64,000 nt of DNA from contig NC_067477.1 of assembly GCF_947179515.1 (NCBI RefSeq), positions 145,428,465-145,492,464 of the forward strand, given 5' to 3'. Every line of letters starts with the position of its first letter. Position 1 is the stretch's first letter. A program made the translations under genes and the position numbers. Under the pieces are notes generated by a model. The model worked only from the letters and a program-made list of their open reading frames with translations, was not told where the DNA came from and made no database searches. The stretch comes from Apodemus sylvaticus. Its lineage: Eukaryota > Chordata > Mammalia > Rodentia > Muridae. This document shows, piece after piece, positions 51,301-61,400 of this stretch.

Positions 51301-51704
51301 TTTCCTAAACAACACGTTGTAACTCGAAAAGCTTTGGTGTTGCGTGTATTTCTAAGCGTGTAGCCTCAAAAGAGAACGCAAAGGAGAGTTTTCTCTCGAA
51401 AGAATATATAAGAATACCACGTTATTAGGAAATACAGTGTTGCAGAGTAAAGACAAATACGCACGTATTGGAAACACTTTACGAGAAGAAATAACGCATC
51501 GCACAAAATTAGCTTGTATCTCCTAAACAACGCGTTGTAACTTAAAAAGATTTGGTGTGGCCTGTACGTCTAAATGTGTAGCCTCAAAAGAGAACCCATA
51601 GGAGAATTTTCTTTGGTCAAAATTTGTCAGAAAACCACGTATTAAGGAAATCCCGCATCGTGCAAAATTATCTTGATTTTCCTAAACAACATGGTGTAAC
51701 TCAA
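48344..51704 (-). repeat. 4.16-kb supra-repeat, copy 2 (ends at the inversion point)
   Basis: Follows copy 1 mark by mark to at least 50.7 kb, with the TTGGGTGTGTGTCTAAGC and CCTCCAAAGAGAACGCACAG units matching 46.0-46.5 kb. The inner three-dimer duplication is absent. The last part (50.9-51.5 kb) has GTGTGGCAGAG with TTATGAGAGAAATAACGCATC, a mark pair also seen near 38.6-38.75 kb and, in + orientation, near 1.32-1.40 kb. Confidence 0.8.
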
Positions 51705-51712
51705 TAAGGGAT
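51695..51712. other. Polarity switch 2 (- to +)
   Basis: A reversed B monomer ends GTGTAACTCAA (near 51,704) and the sequence goes straight into + B at GGGATTTCCTTAAAACGTGG. About 45 bp of the start of that + B monomer (GTTACAACG through GCACGATG) is missing. A few bases at the joint could belong to either side. Confidence 0.92.
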
Positions 51713-51804
51713 TTCCTTAAAACGTGGTTTTCTCTCAAATTTTGACGAAAGAAAATTATCCTGTGGGTTCTCTTTTGAGGCTACACGTTTAGACGTACAC
51801 ACCA

Positions 51805-51970
51805 CACCAAAACTAATTTTGTACGATGCCTTATTTCTTCTCGTAAAGTTTAAGTGTTTCAAATAAGTACGTATTTGTCTTTACACTGCAACACTGTATT
51901 TCCTTATAACGTGGTATTCTTACATATTCTTTCGAGAGAAAACTCTCCTGTGCGTTCTTTTCGAGTTACA
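51805..51970 (+). other. Two deletion joints just after the second polarity switch
   Basis: At about 51,811 a B monomer ending CACACCAAA is joined directly to CTAATTTTGTACG of A, losing about 38 bp across the monomer boundary. At about 51,958 that A monomer, cut at GTGCGTTCT, is joined to TTTCGAGTTACAAC and then to another A. This loses the A tail and a whole B (about 200 bp), with TTTTCGAG-type homology at the joint. Both sit within 260 bp of the inversion point. Confidence 0.9.
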
Positions 51971-52146
51971 ACATGTTGTTTAGGACATACAAGTTAATTT
52001 TGCAAGATGCGTTATTTCTCTCATAAAGTGTTTCCAATAAGTACGTATTTGTCTTTGCTCTGCAACACTGTATTTCCTTATAACATGGTATTCTTACATA
52101 TTCTTTCGAGAGAAAATTCTCCTGTGCATTCTCTTTTGAGGCTACA

Positions 52147-54040
52147 CGCTTTGACATACACGTAACACCAAAGCTTTTCGAGTTACAATGTGTTGTTTAG
52201 GAAAAACAAGATAAATTAGCACGATGCGGGATTTCCTTAAAATGTGGTTTTCTTACAAATTTTGAGGAAAGAAAATACTCCTGTGGGTTCTCTTTTGAGG
52301 CTACACATTTAGCCGTACACGCCACACCAAATCTTTTCGAGTTACAACGTGTTGTTTATGAGATGCATGCTAATTTTTTACGATGCGTTATTTCTTCTCA
52401 TGAAGTTTAAGTGTTTCCATAACGTACATATTTGCCTTTACTCTGCAACACTGTATTTCCTTATAACGTGGTTTTCTTGCATATTCTTTCGATAGAAAAC
52501 TCTCCTGTGCGTTCTCCTTTGAGGCTACATGCTTAGACAAACACGCAACACCAAAGCTTTTCGAGTTACAACGTGTTGTTTATGAAAAACAACATAATTT
52601 CGCACGATGCGGGATTTCCTTAAAACGTGGTTTTCTGACAAATTTTGACGAAATAAAACTCTCCTGTGGGTACTCTTTTGAGGCTACACATTTAAACGTA
52701 CACGCCACACCAAATCTTTTCGAGTTACAACGTGTTGTTTAGGACATACAAGCTAATTTGGCAAGAAGCGTTATTTCTCTTATAAAGTGTTTCCAATATG
52801 TACGTATTTGTCTTTACTCTGCAACACTGTATTTCCTTATAACGTGGCATCCTTACATATTCTTTCGAGAGAAAACTCTCCTGTGCGTTCTCTTTTGAGG
52901 CTACATGCTTAGACATACACGCAACACCAAAGCTTTTCGAGTTACAACGTGTTGTTAAGAAAAACAAGATAATTTAGCACAATGCTGGATTTCCTTATAA
53001 CGTGGTTTTCTGACAAATTTTGACGAAAGAAAATTCTCCTGTGGGTTCTCCTTTGAAGCTAAACGTTTAGACATACACGCCACACCAAATATTTTTGAGT
53101 TTTATTGTGTTGTTTAGGAGATACAAGCTAATTTTGTACCATGCATTATTTCTTCTCGTAAAGTGTTTCCCTTACTTATGTATTTGTCTTTACTCTGCAG
53201 CACTGTGTTTCTTTATAACGTGGTATTCTTACATATTCTTTCGAGAGAAACCTCTCCTGTGCGTTCTCTTTTGAGGCTACACGCTTAGACATACATGCAA
53301 CACCAAAGCTTTTCGAGTTACAATGTGTTGTTTATGAAAAACAAGATAATTTCGCACAATGCGGGATTTCCTTAAAACGTGGTTTTCTGAAAAATTTTGA
53401 CGAAAGAAAATTCTACTGGGGGTTCTCTTTGGAGGCTACATGTTTAGACATACACGGCACACCAAATGTTTTCAAGTTACAACTTGTTGTTTAGGACATA
53501 CAAGCTAATTTTGCATGATGCGTTATTTCTCTCATAAAGTGTTTCCAATACATATGTATTTGTCTTTACTTTGCAACCCTGTATTTCCTTATAACGTGGT
53601 ATTCTTACTTATTCTTTCGAGAGAAAACTCTCCTGTGCGTTCTCTTTTGAGGCTATACGCTTAGATATACACACAACACCTAAGCTTTTCGAGTTAAAAC
53701 GTGTTGTTTAGGAAGAACAAGATAATTTCTCACAATGCGGGATTTCCTTAAAACTTGGTTTTCTGACAAATTTTGAAGAAAGAAAATTGTCCTGTGGGTT
53801 CTCTTTTGAGGCTACACGTTTAGACGTACAGGCCACACCAAATCCTTTCGAGTAACAATGTGTTGTGTAGGAGTTACAAGCTAATTTTGTACGATGCTTT
53901 ATTTCATCTCGTAAAGTTTAAGGGTTTCCAATATGTACGTTTTTGTCTTTACTCAGCAACACTGTACTTCCTTATAAAGTGGTATTCTTACCTATTCTTT
54001 CGAGAGAAAACTCTCCTGTGCGTTCTCTTTTGAGGCTACA
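52147..54040 (+). repeat. Five-dimer tandem duplication, first unit (1,894 bp)
   Basis: Marks recur about 1,894-1,897 bp later: CGCTTTGACATACACG, TAA(A/T)TTAGCACGATGCGG, TTCCAT(A/T)ACGTACATATTTGCC, TTGCATATTCTTTCGATAG, GGGTACTCTTTTGAGG, TTTCCCTTACTTA(T/C)G, TACTGGGGGTTCTC, ACACGGCACACC and ACTCAGCAACACTGTACTTCC. Confidence 0.87.
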
Positions 54041-55915
54041 CGCTTTGACATACACGCAACACCAAAGCTTTTCGAGTTACAATGTGTTGTTTAGGAAAAA
54101 CCAGATAATTTAGCACGATGCGGGATTTCCTTAAAATGTGGTTTTCTGACAAATTTTGACGAAAGAAAATACTCCTGTGGGTTCTCTTTTGATACTACAC
54201 ATTTAGACGTACACGCCACACCAAATCCTTTCGAGTTACAACGTGTTTTTTAGGAGATACAAGCTAATTTTTTACGATGCGTTATTTCTTCTCATAAAGT
54301 TTAAGTGTTTCCATTACGTACATATTTGCCTTTACTCTGCAACACTGTATTTCCTTATAACGTGGTATTCTTGCATATTCTTTCGATAGAAAACTCTCCT
54401 GTGCATTCTCCTTTGAGGCTACATGCTTAGACTTACACGCAACATCAAAGCTTTTCGAGTTACAACTTAGGTTGTTTATGAAAAACAACATAATTTCACA
54501 CGATGCGGGATTTCCTTAAAACGTGGTTTTCTGAAAAATTTTGACGAAATAAAACTCTCCTGTGGGTACTCTTTTGAGGCTACACGTTTAGACGTACACG
54601 CCACACCAAATCTTTTCGAGTTACAACGTGTTCTTTAGGACATACAAGCTAATTTTGCAAGATGCGGTATTTCTCTCATAAAGTGTTTCCAATATGTACG
54701 TATTTGTCTTTACTCTGCAACACTGTATTTCCTTATAACGTGGTATCCTTACATATTCTTTCGAGAGAAATCTCTCCTGTGCGTTCTTTTTTGAGGCTAC
54801 ATGCTTAGACATACACGCAACACCAAAACTTTTCGAGTTACAACGTGTTGTTTAGGAAAAACAAGATAATTTAGCACGATGCGGGATTTCCTTAAAACGT
54901 GGTTTTCTGACAAATTTTGACGAAAGAAAATTCTCCTGTTGGTTCTCCTTTGAGGCAAAACGTTTAGACATACACGCCACACCAAATCTTTTTGAGTTAT
55001 ATAGTGTTGTTTAGGAGATACAAGCTAATTTTGTACCATGCATTATTTCTTCTCTTAAAGTGTTTCCCTTACTTACGTATTTGTCTTTACTCTGCAGCAC
55101 TGTGTTTCCTTATAACGTGGTATTCTTACATATTCTTTCGAGAGAAACCTCTCCTGTGTGTTCTCTTTTGAGGCTAAACGCTTAGACATACATGCAACAC
55201 CAAAACTTTTCGAGTTACAATGTGTTGTTTATGAAAAACAAGATAATTTCGCACGATGCGGGATTTCCTTAAAACGTGGTTTTCTGAAAAATTTTGACGA
55301 AAGAAAATTCTACTGGGGGTTCTCTTTGGAGGCTACACGTTTAGACATACACGGCACACCAAATGTTCTCAAGTTACAACGTGTGGTTTAGGACATACAA
55401 GCTAATTTTGCATGATGCGTTATTTCTCTCATAAAGTGTTTCCAATACATATGTATTTGTCTTTACTTTGCAACCCTGTATTTCCTTATAACGTGGTATT
55501 CTTACTTATTCTTTCGAGAGAAAACTCTCCTGTGCATTCTCTTTTGACGCTATACGCTTAGATATACATAGAACACATAAGCTTTTCGAGTTAAAATGTG
55601 TTGTTTAGAAAGAACAAGATAATTTCTCACAATGCAGGATTTCCTTAAAACTTGGTTTTCTGCCAAATTTTGAATAAAGAAAATTGTCCTGTGGGTTCTC
55701 TTTTGAGGCTATACGTTTAGACGTACAGGCCACACCAAATCCTTTCGAGTAACAACGTGTTGTTTAGGAGTTACAAGCTAATTTTGTACGATGCTTTATT
55801 TCATCTCGTAAAGTTTAAGGGTTTCCAATATGTACATTTTTGTCTTTACTCAGCAACACTGTACTTCCTTATAAAGTGGTATTCTTACCTATTCTTTCGA
55901 GAGAAAACTCTCCTG
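54041..55915 (+). repeat. Five-dimer tandem duplication, second unit
   Basis: Second copy of the five-dimer block, following the first mark by mark until about 55.9 kb. There the next unit reads GGCTACACGCTTAGAC instead of CGCTTTGAC. The right edge is approximate. Confidence 0.85.
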
Positions 55916-56889
55916 TGTGTTCTATTTTGAGGCTACACGCTTAGACATACACGCAACACCAAAGCTTTTCGAGTTACAACGTGTTGTTTAGGATAAACAA
56001 GATAATTTCGCACGATGCGGGATTTCCTTAATACATGGTTTTCTGACAAATTTTGACCAAAGAAAATTCTCCTGTGGGTTCTCTTTTGAGGCTACACGTT
56101 TAGACGTACACGCCACACCAAGGCTTTTTGAGTTACAACCTGTTGTTTAGGAGATACAAGCTAATTTTTTACGATGCGTTATTTCTTCTCGTAAAGTGTT
56201 TCTAATAAGTACATATTTGTCTTTAATCTGCAACACTGTATTTCCTTATAACGTGGTATTCTTACATATTCTTTCGAGAGAAAACTCTCCTGTGCCTTCT
56301 CATTGAGGCTACATGCTTAGACATACACGCAACACCAACGCTTTTCGAGTTACAATGTATTGTTTATGAAGAACAAGATAATTTCTCACGATGTGGGATT
56401 TCCTTAAAACGTGGTTTTCTGACAAATTTTGACGAAAGAAAATTGTCCTGTGGTTCTCTTTTGAGGCTACACATTTAGACTTACACGCTACACCAAATCT
56501 TTTCGAGTTACAACGTGTTGTTTAGGAGATACAAGCTAATTTTGTACAATGCATTATTTCATCTCATAAAGTTTAAGGGTTTCCAATACGTAAGTATTTG
56601 TCTTTATTCTGCAACAATGTACTTCCTTATAACGTGGTATTCTTACATATTCTTTCAAGAGAAAACTCTCCTGTATGTTCTTTTTTGAGGCTACACGCTT
56701 AGACATCCACGCAATACCAAAGATTTTCGAGTTACTACGTATTGCTTAGGAAAAACAAGATAATTTCGAACGATGCTGGATTTCCTTAAAACGTGGTTTT
56801 CTGAAAATTTTGATGAAAGAAAATTCTCCTATGGGTTCTCTTTTGAGGCTACAGGTTTAGACGTACACGCCACACCAAATCTTTTCGAG

Positions 56890-57654
56890 TTACAACGTGT
56901 TTTTTAGGAGATACGAGCTAATTTTGTACGATGCTTTATTTCATCTCGTAAAGTTTAAGGGTTTCCAATACATACATATTTGTCTTTAATCTGCAACACT
57001 GTATTTCCTTATAACGTGGTATTCTTACATATTCTTTCGAAAGAAAACTCTCCTGTGTGTTCTCTTTTGAGGCTACACGCTGAGAAATACACGCAACACA
57101 AAAGCTTTTCGAGTTACAACGTGTTGTTTAAGAAAAACAAGATAATTTCGCACGATGCGGGATTTCCTTAAAACGTGGTTTTCTGAAAATTTTGACGAAA
57201 GAAAATTCTCCTATGGGTTCTCCTTTGAGGCTACACGTTTAGACATACACGCCACACCAAATCTTTTCGAGTTACAACGTGTTGTTTAGGAGATACGAGC
57301 TAATTTTGTACGATGCTTTATTTCATCTCGTAAAGTTTAAGGGTTTCCAATACGTACATATTTGTCTTTACTCTGAAACACTGTATTTCCTTATAATGTG
57401 GTATTCTTACATATTCTTTTGAGAGAAAACTCTCCTGTGTGTTCTCTTTTGAGGCTACACGGTGAGACATACACGCAACACCAAAGCTTTTCGAGTTACA
57501 ACGTGTTGTTTAGGAAAAACAAGATAATATCGCACGATGCAGGATTTCCTTAATACGTGGTTTTCTGACAAATAAGACCAAAGAAAATTCTCCTGTGGGT
57601 TCTCTTTTTGAGGCTACAGGTTTAGACGTACACACCACACCAAATCTTTTCGAG
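56890..57654 (+). repeat. Two-dimer tandem duplication, first unit (765 bp)
   Basis: Marks recur at an exact 765-bp offset: GGAGATACG(A/T)GCTAATTTTG, AAGGGTTTCCAATACATAC, TCGAAAGAAAACTCTCC, CGCTGAGAAATACAC and CGGTGAGACATACACG. The unit is longer than two ordinary dimers (753-754 bp) because its A monomers have the long AAAGTTTAAGGG subtype. Confidence 0.88.
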
Positions 57655-58419
57655 TTACAACGTGTATTTTAGGAGATACGTGCTAATTTTGTACGATGCT
57701 TTATTTCATCTCGTAAAGTTTAAGGGTTTCCAATACATACGTATTTGTCTTTAATCTGCAACACTGTATTTCCTTATAACGTGGTATTCTTACATATTCT
57801 TTCGAAAGAAAACTCTCCTGTGTGTTCTCTTTTGAGGCTACACGCTGAGAAATACACACAACACAAAAGCTTTTCGAGTTACAACGTGTTGTTTAAGAAA
57901 AACAAGATAATTTCGCACGATGCGGGATTTCCTTAAAATGTGGTTTTCTGAAAATTTTGACGAAAGAAAATTCTCCTATGGGTTCTCCTTTGAGGCTACA
58001 CGTTTAGACATACACGCCACACCAAATCTTTTCGAGTTACAACGTGTTGTTTAGGAGATACGAGCTAATTTTGTACGATGCTTTATTTCATCTCGTAAAG
58101 TTTAAGGGTTTCCAATACGTACATATTTGTCTTTACTCTGAAACACTGTATTTCCTTATAATGTGGTATTCTTACATATTCTTTTGAGAGAAAACTCTCC
58201 TGTGTGTTCTCTTTTGAGGCTACACGGTGAGACATACACGCAACACCAAAGCTTTTCGAGTTACAACGTGTTGTTTAGGAAAAACAAGATAATTTCGCAC
58301 GATGCAGGATTTCCTTAATACGTGGTTTTCTGACAAATAAGACCAAAGAAAATTCTCCTGTGGGTTCTCTCTTTGAGGCTACACGTTTAGACGTACACAC
58401 CACAGCAAATCTTCTCGAG
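57655..58419 (+). repeat. Two-dimer tandem duplication, second unit (765 bp)
   Basis: Second copy, with few differences from the first. The match ends near 58.42 kb after a B monomer with ACAAATAAGACCAAAG, which is also present once at the end of the first unit. Confidence 0.87.
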
Positions 58420-61400
58420 TTACAACGTGTTGTTTAGGAGATACAAGCTAATTTTTAAGGATGCATTATTTCTTCTCCTAAAGTGTTTCCAATACGTACT
58501 TTTTTGTCTTTACTCTGCAACACTGTATTTCCTTATAACGTGGTATTCTTACATATTATTTCGAGGGAAAACTCTCCTGTGCGTTCTCTTTAGAGGCTAA
58601 ACGCGTAGACAAACACAGAACGCCAAAGATTTTCGAGTTACAATGTGTTCTTTAGGAAAAACAAGATAATTTCGCACGATGAGAGATTTCCATAATACGT
58701 GGTTTTCTGAAAAATTTTGACGAAAGAAAGTTCTCCTGTGGGTTCTCTTTTGAGGCTACAAGTGTAGAAGTACGAGCCACACCAAATCTTTTCGAGTTAC
58801 AACGTGTTGTTTAGGAGATACAAGCTAATTTTGTACGATGCGTTATTTCTTCTCTTAAAGTGTTTCCAATAGGTACGTAGTTGTCTTTACTCTGCAACAC
58901 TGTATTTCCTTATAACGTGGTATTCTTACATATTCTTTCGAGAGAAAACTCTCCTGTTCGTTCTCTTTTGAGACTACACGCATAGACATAAACGCAACAC
59001 CAAATCTTTTCGAGTTACAACGTGTTGTTTAGGAAAAACAAGATAATTTCGCACGATGCGATATTTCCTTAAAACGTGGTTTCTGACAAATTTTGATGAA
59101 AGAAAATTCTCCTGTGGGTTCTCGTTTGAGGCTACACTTTTAGACATACATGTCACACCAAATCTTTTTGAGTTACAACGTGTTGTTTAGGAGATACAAG
59201 CTAATTTTTTACGGTGCGTTATTTCTTCTTGTAAAGTGTTTCCAATATGTATGTATTTGTCTTTACTCTGCAACACTGTATTTCCTTATAACATTGTATT
59301 CATACATGTTCTTTCGAGAGAAAACTCTCCTGTGCGTTGTCTTTAGAGGCTACACGCTTAGGTATACACGCAACACCAAAGCTTTTCGAGTTACAACGTG
59401 TTGTTTAGGAAAAACAAGATAATTTTAAACGATGCGGGATATCCTTAAAACGTGGTTTTCTGACAAATTTTGACTAAAGAAAGTTCTCCTGTGCATTGTC
59501 ATTTGAGGCTACAGGTTTAGACGTACACGCCACACCAAATCTTTTCGAGTTACAACTTGTTGTTTAGGTGATATAAGCTAATTTTTTATGAAGCGTTATT
59601 TCTTCTTGTAAAGTGTGTCCAATACGTAATTAATTGTCTTTACTCTGCAACACTGTATTTCCTTATAACGTGGTATTCTTACATATTCTTTCGAGGGAAA
59701 ACTCTCCTGTGCGTTTTCTTTTGGGCTACACGCTTAGACATACACGCAACGCCAAAGCTTTTCGAGTTACAACGTGTTGTTTAGGAAAAACAAGATAATT
59801 TCGCACGATACAAGATTTCCATAAAACGTGGTTTTCTGAAAATTTTTGACGAAAGAAAGTACTCCTGTGGGTTCTCTTTTGAGGCTACATGTTTAGACGT
59901 ACACGTCACACCAAATCTTTTCGAGTTACAACGTGTTGTTTAGGAGATACAAGCTGAATTTGTACGATGCGTTATTTCTTCTCATAAAGTGTTTCCAATA
60001 AGTACTAATTTGTCTTTACCCTGCAAAATTGTATTTCCTTATAACGTGGTATTCTTACATATTCTTTCGAGAGAAAACTCTCCTGTGCCTTCTCTTTTCA
60101 GGCTCCACACTTACACATACACGCAACACCAAAGCTTTTCGAGTTACAACATGTTGTTTAGGAAAAAGAAGATGATTTTGCATGATGCGGGATTTCCTTA
60201 AAACGTGGTTTTCTGAAAAATTTTGACAAAAGAAAATTCTCCTGTGGGTTCTCTTTTGAGGCTACACGTTTAGACGTACATGCCACACCAAATCTTTTCG
60301 AGTTACAACGTGTTGTTTAGGAGATACAAGCTAATTTTGCACGATGTGTTTATTCTTCTCGTAAAGTGTTTCCAACACATACGTATTTGTCTTTACTCTG
60401 CAACATTGTATATCCTTATAACATGGTATTCTTACATATTCTTTCGATAGAAAACTATCCTGTGCGTTCCATTTTGAGGCTACACACTTAGACATACAGG
60501 CAACACCAAAGCTTTTCGAGTTACAATGTGTTGTTTATGAAAAACAAGATAATTTCGCACGATGCGGGATTTCCTTAAAACGTGGTATTCTTACAAATTT
60601 TGACGAAAGAAAATTCTCCTGTGGGTACTCTTTTGACGCTAAACGTTTAGAGGTACACGCCACACCAAATCCTTTCGAGTTACCACGTGTTGTTTAGGAG
60701 ATACAAGCTAATTTTGTACGATGCTTTATTTCTTCTCGTAAAGTGTTTCCAAACTTACGTATTTGTCTTTACTCTGCAACACTGTATTTCCTTACAATGT
60801 TGAATTCTTACATGTTCTTGCGAGAGAACTTTCCTGTGCATTCTCTTTAGAGGCGACATGCTCAGACATACACGCAACACCAAAGCTTTTCGAGTTACAA
60901 CGTGTTGTTTAGGAAAAAAAAAGATAATTTTGCACGATGCAGATATCCTTAAACGTGGTTTTCTGACAAATTTTGACGAAAGAAAGTTCTCCTGTGCATT
61001 GCCTTTTGAGGCTACAGGTTTAGACGTACACGCCACACCAAATCTTTTCGAGTTACAACTTGTTGTTTAGGAGATACAAGCAAAATTTTTCGATGCGTTA
61101 TTTCTTCTTGTAAAGTGTTTCCAATATGTAAGTATTTGTCTTTATTCTACAACACTGTATTTCCTTATAACATGGTATTCTTACATATTCTTTCAAGAGA
61201 AAACTCTCCTGTGAGTTCTCTTTTGAGGCTACACGCTTAGACATACACGCAACACCAAAGCTTTTCGAGTTACAACGTGTTGTTTAGGAGATACAAGTTA
61301 ATTTTGTACGATGCGTTATTTCTTGTCGTAAAGTGTTTCCAATATGTACTTAATTGTCTTTACTCTGCAACACTATATTTCCTTATAACGTGGTATTCTT

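Larger units (their letters stand above)
23797..51704 (-). repeat. Inverted satellite block (about 27.9 kb)
   Basis: From 23,797 every monomer is the reverse complement of the flanking blocks: units begin TCGAAAAGCTTTGGTGTTGC (A) or TCGAAAAGATTTGGTGTGGC (B) and end CTAAACAACACGTTGTAAC. Orientation stays constant until about 51,704, where + units resume. The missing parts at the two edges fit one inversion with small losses at each end. Confidence 0.95.
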
